Positions 1 to 9,061 of a stretch of 16,085 nt of DNA are shown one piece after another. The position numbers and the translations under genes are program-made. The notes beneath the pieces are model-generated. The model was not told the DNA's origin. It made no database searches and saw nothing but the letters and a program-made list of their open reading frames with translations. This DNA is from Comamonas sp. (lineage in GTDB: Bacteria; Pseudomonadota; Gammaproteobacteria; Burkholderiales; Burkholderiaceae_C): positions 1-16,085 of the forward strand of contig JAHAYB010000324.1 of NCBI GenBank assembly GCA_018384835.1. The letters are read 5' to 3'. The first letter of the stretch is position 1; every line of letters starts with the position of its first letter.

Positions 1-389
1 GTCACCGTGCCCACGGTGGAGCGCGGGTTGTGGCTGGTGGCTTTTTGCTCAATGGCAATGGCGGGGGACAACCCCTCAATCACATCCACATCTGGCTTGT
101 CCAACTGCCCCAAAAACTGGCGGGCGTAGGTCGAAAGGCTTTCTACATAGCGGCGCTGCCCCTCGGCGTACAAGGTGTCAAACGCCAAGCTGGATTTGCC
201 TGAGCCAGACAAGCCCGTTATCACCACCAATTGATTGCGCGGAATATCCACATCCAGATTGCGTAAATTGTGCGTACGCGCACCGCGCACCCGTATCAGG
301 TGCTGGCCGAGGTAGGGGGCGCAATCGTCTAGGGGGTCTGGGGGGGAAGGGGGCTGGGCAGTCAAGGCGGGGGCTTTGTGCAAGGGCAT
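1..389 (-). CDS. uvrA: UvrA, excinuclease ABC subunit A (N-terminal part only)
   Basis: UvrA is the DNA-damage-recognition ATPase of the UvrABC nucleotide excision repair complex in the cytoplasm. Only the first 129 codons are present; the gene runs off the left edge. Residues 33-50 read [17 protein letters not shown], the classic UvrA opening. A Walker A motif GLSGSGKS lies at 59-66, followed by the family-specific [38 protein letters not shown] and [13 protein letters not shown] chose the ATG at 387-389 because it opens the frame containing these motifs; an ATG at 412-414 opens a different, meaningless frame. No Shine-Dalgarno is visible before this start, and an in-frame TTG lies a few codons upstream. 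The product carries about 28 extra N-terminal residues, rich in proline (PPSPPDPL), ahead of where E. coli UvrA begins, so a start further inside is possible. No LexA operator was seen. The gene diverges from the MFS gene at 483. Confidence 0.95.
   Translation of the reverse strand, partial: MPLHKAPALTAQPPSPPDPLDDCAPYLGQHLIRVRGARTHNLRNLDVDIPRNQLVVITGLSGSGKSSLAFDTLYAEGQRRYVESLSTYARQFLGQLDKPDVDVIEGLSPAIAIEQKATSHNPRSTVGTV
332..358 (+). other. Potential G-quadruplex motif in the uvrA template strand
   Basis: Four G-runs of 5, 7, 5 and 3 bases at 332-336, 340-346, 349-353 and 356-358 are separated by loops of 3, 2 and 2 bases. This fits the usual G3+N1-7 rule. Further G-runs lie at 315-319 and 369-373. 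The stretch is inside the uvrA coding region on the template strand and encodes the proline-rich N-terminal tail. Whether it folds in the cell is unknown. Confidence 0.5.
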
Positions 390-482
390 GAGAAGGGGCA
401 AGGGGGCGCTGCATCGTAACGGATACCGTGGTTTACCCGCACAATAGCTGCTGCCAACGGCCTGCTGCAAAGGTCGTTTTTT

Positions 483-1793
483 GTGTTTTTATGGGGTGTT
501 TTTCGCGTGACTGCTTCTTCTACTGCTGCCTCTGCATCTGACCATTCAAGCGCCCAGGCTGCCCACAAAATGACCAAGCCTGAGCTACGCGCCAGCGGTA
601 GCTTGGCGCTGATTTTTGCCCTGCGCATGTTGGGGCTGTTCCTGGTGCTGCCGGTGTTTGCCCTAGAGGCTCGCCACTACGCCGGGGGCGATGACCCGGC
701 CATGGTCGGCCTGGCCTTTGGCTTGTATGGGTTGACGCAGGCGGTGTTTCAACTGCCGCTGGGTTTGGCCTCTGACCGCTTTGGGCGGAAAAAAATCATC
801 GTCGCGGGCTTGCTGGTGTTTGCCTTGGGCAGCTTGGTGGCCGCCTTGGCCGATAGCCTGCTGGGGCTGATGCTGGGGCGTGCCCTGCAAGGCGCGGGGG
901 CGGTATCTGCCGCCGTCACTGCCCTGCTGGCTGACCTGACCCGCGAGACGGTGCGCACCAAGGCCATGGCCATGATTGGCGGCAGCATTGCGCTGATGTT
1001 TTCGTTGGCACTGGTGTTAAGCCCGCTGCTGGCGGGCTGGTGGGGGCTATCGGGAATCTTTTACATCACCCTAGGTTTGACTTTGGCGGGCATTGCCGCC
1101 GTGCTATGGGTGGTTCCCCCTGAGCCGCAGCGCCACAGTGCCCAGGCACAAGGCCGCTTTGCCGACCTGCTGCAACACCCCGACCTGCTGCGCCTGAATG
1201 CAGGCGTATTCGTGCTGCACACCGTGCAAATGGCGATGTGGGTGGCCGTGCCCAGCATGTTGCTGCAAGGCGGGCTGGACAAGGCTGCCCATTGGCAGGT
1301 GTATCTGCCTGCGGTGCTGCTGTCTTTTGCCGCCCTGGGGCGCTTGTTTGCCATGGAGCGCAAGGGGCAACTGCGCGGCGCTTTGCTGTCCGCCATTGGC
1401 TTGGTGCTGTTGGTGCAGCTCGGCTTGGGTGCAGTGGCGTGGGCGGGGGGCAATCAGCCTTCGCTATGGCTGCTGGGCGGTTTGCTGCTGCTGTTTTTTG
1501 TCGGCTTCAATATGCTGGAGGCCAGCCAGCCCAGCCTGGTCTCGCGCATGTCGCCCGACAATCTGCGCGGGGCGGCGCTGGGGGCGTACAACACCTTGCA
1601 ATCCTTGGGCTTGTTCACGGGCGGTTTTATAGGCGGCTTGTTAGTGCGCCATAGCGGCTTGATGGGGGTGTTTGTGGGTACGGCGGTGCTGTGTGTGCTG
1701 TGGCTGGTGATTAGCTGGCCCTTGCAGCCTGTGGGGCGTTATAGCAATACCGGTGGCAGTGGCGGTGGTCGTGGCAGCAACAAGCAGTCGTAG
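483..1793 (+). CDS. Major facilitator superfamily transporter, YajR-like
   Basis: This is an inner-membrane secondary transporter of unknown substrate. The family core starts near residue 30 (MTKPELRAS). About twelve hydrophobic segments follow, beginning [20 protein letters not shown] at 42-61. The loop between helices 2 and 3 carries MFS motif A as [11 protein letters not shown] (residues 94-104). Overall it resembles the YajR group of drug:H+ antiporter-like MFS proteins. E. coli YajR has a C-terminal cytoplasmic YAM domain; this protein instead stops soon after the last helix with a Gly/Ser/Arg tail ([13 protein letters not shown]). The start is uncertain. GTG at 483 has AAAGG 9 bases upstream, GTG at 507 has GGGG 10 bases upstream, and ATG at 570 has no visible ribosome site. 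It is divergent from uvrA, with 93 bases between. Drug efflux is inference only. Confidence 0.85.
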   Translation: MFLWGVFRVTASSTAASASDHSSAQAAHKMTKPELRASGSLALIFALRMLGLFLVLPVFALEARHYAGGDDPAMVGLAFGLYGLTQAVFQLPLGLASDRFGRKKIIVAGLLVFALGSLVAALADSLLGLMLGRALQGAGAVSAAVTALLADLTRETVRTKAMAMIGGSIALMFSLALVLSPLLAGWWGLSGIFYITLGLTLAGIAAVLWVVPPEPQRHSAQAQGRFADLLQHPDLLRLNAGVFVLHTVQMAMWVAVPSMLLQGGLDKAAHWQVYLPAVLLSFAALGRLFAMERKGQLRGALLSAIGLVLLVQLGLGAVAWAGGNQPSLWLLGGLLLLFFVGFNMLEASQPSLVSRMSPDNLRGAALGAYNTLQSLGLFTGGFIGGLLVRHSGLMGVFVGTAVLCVLWLVISWPLQPVGRYSNTGGSGGGRGSNKQS

Positions 1794-1839
1794 TTGTAAT
1801 TAATAACCAGCCAGCAGCAGGCCGGTTAGGATGGGCTGC

Positions 1840-1859
1840 GCCCCTATGGGCATTTTTTT
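1840..1859 (+). terminator. Candidate weak intrinsic terminator after the MFS gene
   Basis: A 4-bp GC stem, GCCC (1840-1843) and GGGC (1848-1851) with a CTAT loop, is followed by A and seven T residues. The stem is short. An overlapping alternative pairing, GGGC (1833-1836) with GCCC (1840-1843), competes with it. It lies 47 bases after the MFS stop and 28 bases before phnA, so partial read-through into phnA is likely. Confidence 0.3.
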
Positions 1860-1886
1860 ATGTTTTTTTGAAAGAGGTGTTTTGCC

Positions 1887-2231
1887 ATGTCTGATGTTTT
1901 TCCACCCTGCCCCCAGTGCAGTTCTGTCTATACCTACGAAGACCGTGACCACCTCGTCTGCCCAGAGTGCGGCCATGAATGGCAGGCTGGCAGCAGCGCC
2001 GCCGCCGAGCCTGAGGGCTTGGTGGTGAAAGATGCCCACGGCAACCTGCTCAGCGACGGCGACAGCGTGACCGTGATTAAAGACCTCAAGCTCAAAGGCT
2101 CCTCCAACGTGGTGAAGGTGGGCACCAAGGTCAAAAGCATCCGCCTGATAGAGGGCGACCACAACATCGACTGCAAGATTGACGGCATAGGTGCGATGCA
2201 GCTCAAGTCGGAGTTTGTGAAGAAGGCTTAA
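1887..2231 (+). CDS. phnA: PhnA/YjdM family zinc-ribbon protein
   Basis: This 114-residue cytoplasmic protein has an N-terminal zinc ribbon with two CxxC knuckles, CPQC (residues 8-11) and CPEC (25-28). The compact C-terminal PhnA domain includes [33 protein letters not shown] and [12 protein letters not shown]. It closely resembles E. coli YjdM (formerly PhnA, about 111 residues). The original link to phosphonate use came from operon position and is not well supported for this family; no phosphonate genes lie nearby. The ATG at 1887 is preceded by AGAGG about 9 bases upstream. The stop codon forms part of a hairpin shared with the convergent gyrB. Its biological role is unknown despite the certain family call. 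Confidence 0.92.
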   Translation: MSDVFPPCPQCSSVYTYEDRDHLVCPECGHEWQAGSSAAAEPEGLVVKDAHGNLLSDGDSVTVIKDLKLKGSSNVVKVGTKVKSIRLIEGDHNIDCKIDGIGAMQLKSEFVKKA

Positions 2232-2244
2232 TGAAGCCCTCTTC
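2219..2244. terminator. Hairpin between convergent phnA and gyrB
   Basis: GAAGA (2219-2223) pairs with TCTTC (2240-2244), and GGCTT (2225-2229) pairs with AAGCC (2234-2238). One A-C mismatch (2224/2239) separates them and the loop is AATG. The 11-bp stem contains the phnA stop codon and lies 12 bases beyond the gyrB stop. Neither transcript has a U-run right after it, so it is a poor canonical terminator. It may cap or stabilise both 3' ends. Confidence 0.4.
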
Positions 2245-2256
2245 CTGCCTCAAGCA

Positions 2257-4963
<2,707 letters not shown>

Positions 4964-4968
4964 CTGGC

Positions 4969-6090
4969 TTAGATGCGCATGGGCATCACAACGTATTTGA
5001 AGCAATCGTTCTGCGGGATGGTAATGAGCGCAGAGCTGTTGCCGTCTAGCAGGTTGATTTGCACCATCTCTTGCCCCATGTTGGCAAGCACATCCATCAA
5101 GTAGCCGACGTTAAAGCCAATGTCGATGGCAGGGCCGTCGTAGGCAATGTCCAGCTCGTCGGTGGCTTCTTCCTGCTCGGCGTTGTTGCTGGCCACGCGC
5201 AAGCTGGTGGGGTTGATGCTCAGGCTAACGCCCTTGAATTTGTCACTGGTCATGATAGCTGTGCGCTGCAAGCTGGCCAGCAAAGGCGCACGCCCCAGCA
5301 CGATTTGGTGGTGGTGGCTGTTGGGGATGACGCGGTTGTAGTCGGGGAATTTGCCCTCCACCAGCTTGGTAACGAACTCCATACCAGCAAAGCTAAATTT
5401 GGCTTGGTTGTTGGCAAACTGCATGGCAATGCGTGGCGATTCTTCCCCGCCCACGTCAGACAGCAGGCGTTGCAGCTCTAGTACGGTTTTGCGCGGCAGG
5501 ATGACTTCTTGCTTTTCTTCGATTTGTACGTCTAGTTCGGCGCTGGCCCAGGCCAGGCGGTGGCCGTCGGTGGCGACCAGGCTGAGGGTGTTGCCCTCGG
5601 CCACAAACAGGATGCCGTTGAGGTAGTAGCGTATGTCTTGCACCGCCATGGCAAAGGAAACCTGGCCGAGCAGGTCTTTCAGGGTTTTTTGCGGAACGCT
5701 GAAAGCGGGGCCAAAGTTGGGTGCTTCCTGCACCAGGGGAAAGTCTTCAGCGGGCAGGGATTGCAGGGTAAAGCGGCTTTTGCCGCCTTTAAGCAGCAGC
5801 TTGTCCTGATTGGCCTCTAGGCTGACGGTTTGGTCAGCGGGCATGGTTTTCAGAATGTCGATGAGCTTGCGTGCGCCCACGGTGATGGCCATTTCGCCCT
5901 CGTCGCCACCCAGGTCGGCGGTGGTGCGGATTTGGATTTCCAAGTCGCTGGTGGTCAGTTGCAGGGCGCTGCCGGTTTTGCGAATCAGCACATTGGCCAG
6001 AATGGGCATGGTGTGGCGGCGCTCCACAATGCCGCTGACCGATTGCAGCACGGCCAGCACTTTGTCTTGGGTGGTTTTGAAAAAAATCAT
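4969..6090 (-). CDS. dnaN: DNA polymerase III beta sliding clamp
   Basis: DnaN is the homodimeric ring that tethers DNA polymerase III and repair factors to DNA. The protein has 373 residues (E. coli 366) and covers all three clamp domains. The start MIFFKTTQDKVLAVLQSVSGIVE and HTMPILANVLI (26-36) are typical. Partner-binding cleft residues are visible in ATDGHRLA (173-180), EGKFPDYNRVIP (245-256) and the C-terminal YVVMPMRI. The ATG is preceded by AGAGG with a 5-base spacer. It lies 126 bases after dnaA on the same strand and is probably in one operon with dnaA and gyrB. recF, which follows dnaN in many bacteria, is absent here. Confidence 0.98.
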   Translation of the reverse strand: MIFFKTTQDKVLAVLQSVSGIVERRHTMPILANVLIRKTGSALQLTTSDLEIQIRTTADLGGDEGEMAITVGARKLIDILKTMPADQTVSLEANQDKLLLKGGKSRFTLQSLPAEDFPLVQEAPNFGPAFSVPQKTLKDLLGQVSFAMAVQDIRYYLNGILFVAEGNTLSLVATDGHRLAWASAELDVQIEEKQEVILPRKTVLELQRLLSDVGGEESPRIAMQFANNQAKFSFAGMEFVTKLVEGKFPDYNRVIPNSHHHQIVLGRAPLLASLQRTAIMTSDKFKGVSLSINPTSLRVASNNAEQEEATDELDIAYDGPAIDIGFNVGYLMDVLANMGQEMVQINLLDGNSSALITIPQNDCFKYVVMPMRI

Positions 6091-6216
6091 GTCTGCCTCT
6101 AAAAGAAAAAAACGAAGGTTAGGGGGCGGGCTTGCGCGGCGGTATAGGGGTGTGAGGGGGTGGTTTAGTGGTTCAGTGGCTGAGGGCTGCGTGCTCTAGC
6201 AAATACTGCCGCTGCT

Positions 6217-7707
6217 TTAGCCTTTGAGCGTTTGCTCTAGCACATGCAGTTGCTGGTTGAGTTCGGCCAGTTGCTTGCGCTCGCCAGCAATTTTGCGCAC
6301 GGCGTGCATGACGGTGGTGTGGTCACGCCCGCCAAACAGCTCGCCAATGTCAGGATAGCTTTTGCGCGTTAGCTCTTTGGCCAAGTACATGGCAATTTGG
6401 CGTGGGCGGGCAATGTTGGCCGGGCGCTTTTTGCTGTACATGTCTGCTACTTTGATTTTGTAGTAGTCGGCCACGGTTTTTTGGATGTTCTCCACACTAA
6501 TCTGGCGGTTTTGGATGCTGAGTAAATCACGCAGTGCTTCACGTGCAAGCTGAATGGAAATGTCTTTTTGGTTAAAGCGCGAGTAGGCGAGGATTTTACG
6601 CAGTGCACCTTCTAGCTCGCGCACGTTGGAGCGCACGTTTTTTGCCACAAAAAAGGCCACCTCTTCAGGCATGTGGATGCCTTCGACCACCGCTTTATTG
6701 AGCAAGATGGCCACGCGCATCTCTAACTCGGGCGGCTCAATGGCTACGGTTAAGCCGGCATCAAAGCGCGAGACCAGGCGCTGGTGGACGTTGATAAGCC
6801 CCTTGGGGTAGGTGTCGCTGGTCATCACGATGTGGCTTTGCTTGGCTAGCAGCGCCTCAAAAGCGTTGAAAAACTCTTCCTGGGTGCGGTCTTTGTTGGC
6901 AAAAAACTGCACATCGTCAATCAAGAGCAAATCCAGGGTGTGGTAATGCGCTTTGAAGGCATCAAAACTGTTTTGCCGAAAGGCTTTAACCACATCGGTG
7001 ATGAATTGCTCGGCGTGGGTGTAGAGAACTTTGGCATCCGGGCGCTGCGCCAGTAGCTGATTGCCAATGGCGTGTACCAAGTGGGTCTTGCCCAAACCGA
7101 CACCACCGTAGATGAAAAGGGGGTTGTACAAATGCCCAGGGTCATTGGCCACATGCAGGGCGGCGTTGCGTGCCAAGCGGTTGGCCGTGCCTTCTACCAA
7201 GGTATCAAAAGTCCAGCCTGCATTAAGGCGGGTGTGAAAGACAGGCTCGGCACTGAATGCTGCGGCGCTGCTGTGCGTCTGCTGCATCTGCATATCCAAA
7301 GCGCTTGCGTCCGAGGCGGGCAAAGGGCTAGCAAAAGCATGGGGCTGCGCACTGCTGCCAGCATCGCCAGAAAGAGCGCTCACTCCTGGGGAAAGCACGC
7401 TGCTAGAGGGCGGTAGATAGGTGCGCTTGACCCCGGTGCGCTGGGGTACAAAAAACTCTAGCGCAATGGGCTGGCCGTACAAAGAGTGGAGTAAATCGGC
7501 AATCCGCCCAGCGTACTGGGAGCGTATCCAGTCCAGCGTAAAGCGGTTGCGCACATGGATAGTGACTTTGGAGAAATCAGGCGCAACCGTGGCTTTCAAG
7601 GGCTTAATCCAGTTGCTAAATAGCTCCTCGGGCAGGTCTTGGTGGAGCTGCTCAACACAGGCCAGCCACAGGCTTTGGCAGGTGCTGTCTAGGGGTTCCT
7701 CGGTCAT
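6217..7707 (-). CDS. dnaA: Chromosomal replication initiator protein DnaA
   Basis: DnaA is the AAA+ ATPase that binds DnaA boxes and melts the origin. The protein has 496 residues. Domain I (about 1-90) carries [21 protein letters not shown] long Ser/Ala/Pro-rich domain II linker spans about 98-155. Domain III has Walker A GGVGLGKT (201-208), Walker B LLLIDD (260-265) and LVSRFDAG (311-318) with the arginine finger. Domain IV has [15 protein letters not shown] (433-447) and the box-reading signature [11 protein letters not shown] (459-469). The ATG at 7705-7707 gives the standard N-terminus. No clear Shine-Dalgarno is seen; instead a GC-rich inverted repeat (7721-7734) lies 13 bases upstream in the leader. 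Two perfect DnaA boxes upstream suggest autoregulation. It diverges from rpmH. Confidence 0.98.
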   Translation of the reverse strand: MTEEPLDSTCQSLWLACVEQLHQDLPEELFSNWIKPLKATVAPDFSKVTIHVRNRFTLDWIRSQYAGRIADLLHSLYGQPIALEFFVPQRTGVKRTYLPPSSSVLSPGVSALSGDAGSSAQPHAFASPLPASDASALDMQMQQTHSSAAAFSAEPVFHTRLNAGWTFDTLVEGTANRLARNAALHVANDPGHLYNPLFIYGGVGLGKTHLVHAIGNQLLAQRPDAKVLYTHAEQFITDVVKAFRQNSFDAFKAHYHTLDLLLIDDVQFFANKDRTQEEFFNAFEALLAKQSHIVMTSDTYPKGLINVHQRLVSRFDAGLTVAIEPPELEMRVAILLNKAVVEGIHMPEEVAFFVAKNVRSNVRELEGALRKILAYSRFNQKDISIQLAREALRDLLSIQNRQISVENIQKTVADYYKIKVADMYSKKRPANIARPRQIAMYLAKELTRKSYPDIGELFGGRDHTTVMHAVRKIAGERKQLAELNQQLHVLEQTLKG

Positions 7708-7740
7708 AAGGCATAACTGCTGCGCCGGGGCGCAAAAAAA

Positions 7741-7749
7741 TGTGGATAA
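7741..7749 (-). promoter_or_regulatory. DnaA box (perfect, reverse orientation)
   Basis: The plus strand reads TGTGGATAA, so the minus strand reads the consensus TTATCCACA. It lies 34 bases upstream of the dnaA start codon. Confidence 0.8.
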
Positions 7750-7800
7750 ATAAGAATAAAAGCCGTAGGCAAAGGGCTGCGATTGTAGCTTTTCCAGAGG

Positions 7801-7809
7801 TTATCCACA
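7801..7809 (+). promoter_or_regulatory. DnaA box (perfect, forward orientation)
   Basis: The plus strand reads the consensus TTATCCACA. It is opposed to the box at 7741-7749, with 51 bases between them. Confidence 0.8.
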
Positions 7810-7941
7810 TGCTTTGTGCTGGTGCTCGGTAAAAGCTGCTACGGGCATACCGGGGGCTTGGCGATGCCCTTTCAATGCCTTTTGAGCAGCGGCAAAGGCC
7901 AGCAACCGAGGCGATAAAGCGTTGCGGCTTGCGCTTGGGGA

Positions 7942-7970
7942 TTGCAAATTTTACCCAAGCCTGTGATAAT
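7942..7970 (+). promoter_or_regulatory. Sigma-70-type promoter for rpmH
   Basis: The -35 element is TTGCAA (7942-7947), the spacer is exactly 17 bases, and the -10 element is GATAAT (7965-7970). A TG one base before the -10 gives an extended -10. The start of transcription is expected near 7976-7978, about 48 bases before the rpmH start codon. It probably drives the whole rpmH-rnpA-yidD-yidC-mnmE block. Confidence 0.7.
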
Positions 7971-7979
7971 TGCGGGTTT

Positions 7980-8005
7980 CCCTGAATATGCTCGTATATT
8001 TAGGG
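7980..8005 (+). other. Hairpin at the predicted 5' end of the rpmH mRNA
   Basis: CCCTGAATAT (7980-7989) pairs with ATATTTAGGG (7996-8005) over 10 bp with one G-U pair. The loop is GCTCGT. It begins a few bases after the predicted transcription start and ends 6 bases before the rpmH ribosome site. No T-run follows, so it is not a terminator. At DNA level it is also an imperfect palindrome that a regulator could bind. Confidence 0.55.
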
Positions 8006-8024
8006 CATTCTAGGAATAAGCACT

Positions 8025-8159
8025 ATGAAACGCACTTACCAACCTTCCAAAATTCGTCGCGCTCGCACCCATGGCTTTTTGGTGCGCATGAAAACCAAGG
8101 GCGGCCGCGCAGTGATTAACGCTCGCCGCGCCAAAGGCCGTAAACGCTTGGCCGTTTAA
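8025..8159 (+). CDS. rpmH: 50S ribosomal protein L34
   Basis: The 44-residue basic protein begins [19 protein letters not shown] and ends AKGRKRLAV, matching the full length and sequence of bacterial L34 (E. coli has 46 residues). It is a late-assembling component of the large ribosomal subunit. AGGA at 8012-8015 lies 9 bases before the ATG. It is the first gene of the plus-strand block and has a strong promoter upstream. Two small hairpins follow its stop codon before rnpA. Confidence 0.98.
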   Translation: MKRTYQPSKIRRARTHGFLVRMKTKGGRAVINARRAKGRKRLAV

Positions 8160-8191
8160 GCGCTGACGCGCTCAAGCTCGGCCTTGGCCGA
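8159..8191 (+). other. Two adjacent hairpins between rpmH and rnpA
   Basis: The first is AGCGC (8159-8163), loop TGAC, GCGCT (8168-8172), starting on the last base of the rpmH stop. The second is TCGGCC (8178-8183) with GGCCGA (8186-8191), effectively a 5-bp stem with a CTTG loop. Neither has a T-run after it. They could protect the rpmH 3' end or mark a processing or attenuation point, giving more L34 than RnpA. Confidence 0.45.
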
Positions 8192-8237
8192 TAGCCACCA
8201 GCCAGCGCTGCCCGCCTCAGAGCAGGCAGCCGGGGTG

Positions 8238-8735
8238 ATGCAGCGGCTTAAAACACGCGCACAATTTCAAGCGGTGATGGCTGGGGGCATTTGCTCTCGC
8301 ACACCGCATTTTGTGCTGCACCGTTTGGCGTTGAACGCTAGCACAGCAGCCGCCAACCCAGCCGCGCCCCACCAGGCGCAACACACCACAGGGCCTGTAA
8401 ATACGCAGGCCCTGTTTGTCGTGTCCGGCAACAAAACTGGCAACCAGCATTTAGCGGCATCTTGGCGCTGGTTAGGGCCCTTAGTGCCTAAGCGCTGGGC
8501 GCGGCGCTCTGTCACGCGGCATTTGCTGCGCCGCCAGATTTACGCCGTGGGTGCAGATTTTGCCCCCCGCTTGCCCGCCAATACCGCCTATGTAGTGCGC
8601 TTGCGCTCCGAGTTCAGCCGCAAGCAGTTCATCAGCGCCAGCTCAGAGCCATTGCGCCTAGCCATTCGTGCTGAATTGCAGCATCTGTTTGCCTACGCAG
8701 TGCGCAAGGCAGAAGAAGCGGGAGCCGCGCCATGA
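8238..8735 (+). CDS. rnpA: Ribonuclease P protein component
   Basis: RnpA is the protein cofactor of the RNase P ribozyme, which trims the 5' leader of precursor tRNA. I start at ATG 8238 because MQRLKTRAQFQAVMAGG is the expected family N-terminus. The frame is open further up to a TTG at 8184, which has no ribosome site and sits in a hairpin loop; a GTG lies at 8235. The chosen protein has 165 residues against 119 in E. coli. The extra length includes an Ala/Pro/His-rich insert at about 32-56. The RNA-binding RNR motif is present as SVTRHLLRRQIY (91-102), with His95 where Asn is usual. It sits 78 bases after rpmH and overlaps yidD by 4 bases, so the two are translationally coupled. Confidence 0.92.
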   Translation: MQRLKTRAQFQAVMAGGICSRTPHFVLHRLALNASTAAANPAAPHQAQHTTGPVNTQALFVVSGNKTGNQHLAASWRWLGPLVPKRWARRSVTRHLLRRQIYAVGADFAPRLPANTAYVVRLRSEFSRKQFISASSEPLRLAIRAELQHLFAYAVRKAEEAGAAP

Positions 8736-9052
8736 TGCAAAAGCTGTTAATTGGTCTGGTCAAGGGCTATCGCCTGCTACTCAGCCCCTGGCTGGGTTCG
8801 TCCTGCCGGTTTGAGCCGACTTGCTCGGCCTACAGCCTGCAAGCGCTGGAGCAGCATGGCGCAGCGGCGGGCAGCTATATGACCGTGCATCGTCTGCTAC
8901 GCTGCCATCCCTGGTGCGCTGGTGGGCATGACCCCGTGCCCGCCCAGCCGCCGCGCTTGTTTACTGGCTTGCTCAGGCGCAACCGAGATACGCCACAATC
9001 ACCGTCGCCCACCAGTCCCACCTCTTCCCCTCCTTGTTCCACTAAGAAGTAA
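8732..9052 (+). CDS. yidD: Membrane protein insertion efficiency factor YidD
   Basis: This small membrane-associated protein is thought to help YidC-dependent membrane insertion. It has 106 residues. The core is LVKGYRLLLSPWLGSSCRFEP, then TCSAYSLQALEQHG and LLRCHPWCAGGHDPVP. The cysteine pattern and the GGHDPVP end are family hallmarks. The last 25 or so residues form an unusual Ser/Pro/Thr-rich tail (from RDTPQSPSPTSPTSSPP). The ATG at 8732 overlaps the rnpA stop, with GGGAG 7 bases upstream; a second ATG follows at once. yidC starts 9 bases after its stop, the usual rnpA-yidD-yidC order. Confidence 0.95.
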   Translation: MMQKLLIGLVKGYRLLLSPWLGSSCRFEPTCSAYSLQALEQHGAAAGSYMTVHRLLRCHPWCAGGHDPVPAQPPRLFTGLLRRNRDTPQSPSPTSPTSSPPCSTKK

Positions 9053-9061
9053 ACCTCTTCC

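Larger units (their letters stand above)
7708..8024. other. dnaA-rpmH intergenic region, candidate oriC
   Basis: This 317-base gap lies between divergent dnaA and rpmH, a position where oriC often lies. It holds two perfect DnaA boxes (7741-7749 and 7801-7809), an A-rich patch (7734-7760) and an AT-rich stretch (about 7941-8020). I found no further box with one mismatch; TTTTCCAGA at 7790-7798 has two. The AT-rich stretch also contains the rpmH promoter, so its composition has another explanation. Two boxes are few for an origin, so dnaA promoter control is an alternative role. A TACAAT on the minus strand (7787-7782) could be a dnaA -10, which would place the 7801 box at its -35, but no good -35 is seen. 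Confidence 0.5.

Noticed and set aside
178..414. Open frame of 78 codons on the minus strand starting at an ATG at 412-414
   Set aside because: It is out of frame with the clear uvrA motifs and gives a Pro/Arg-rich sequence with no family resemblance.
390..482. LexA-type SOS operator between uvrA and the MFS gene
   Set aside because: I searched for a CTGT-N8-ACAG-type palindrome and found none; only scattered CTGCTG motifs are present.
6125..6164. G-rich stretch in the dnaN-dnaA gap as a second G-quadruplex
   Set aside because: Four G-runs are present but one loop is about 16 bases, beyond the usual limit, so it is much weaker than the uvrA motif.
8184..8237. Upstream TTG start for rnpA
   Set aside because: No ribosome site, it lies in a hairpin loop, and the family N-terminus begins at the ATG at 8238.
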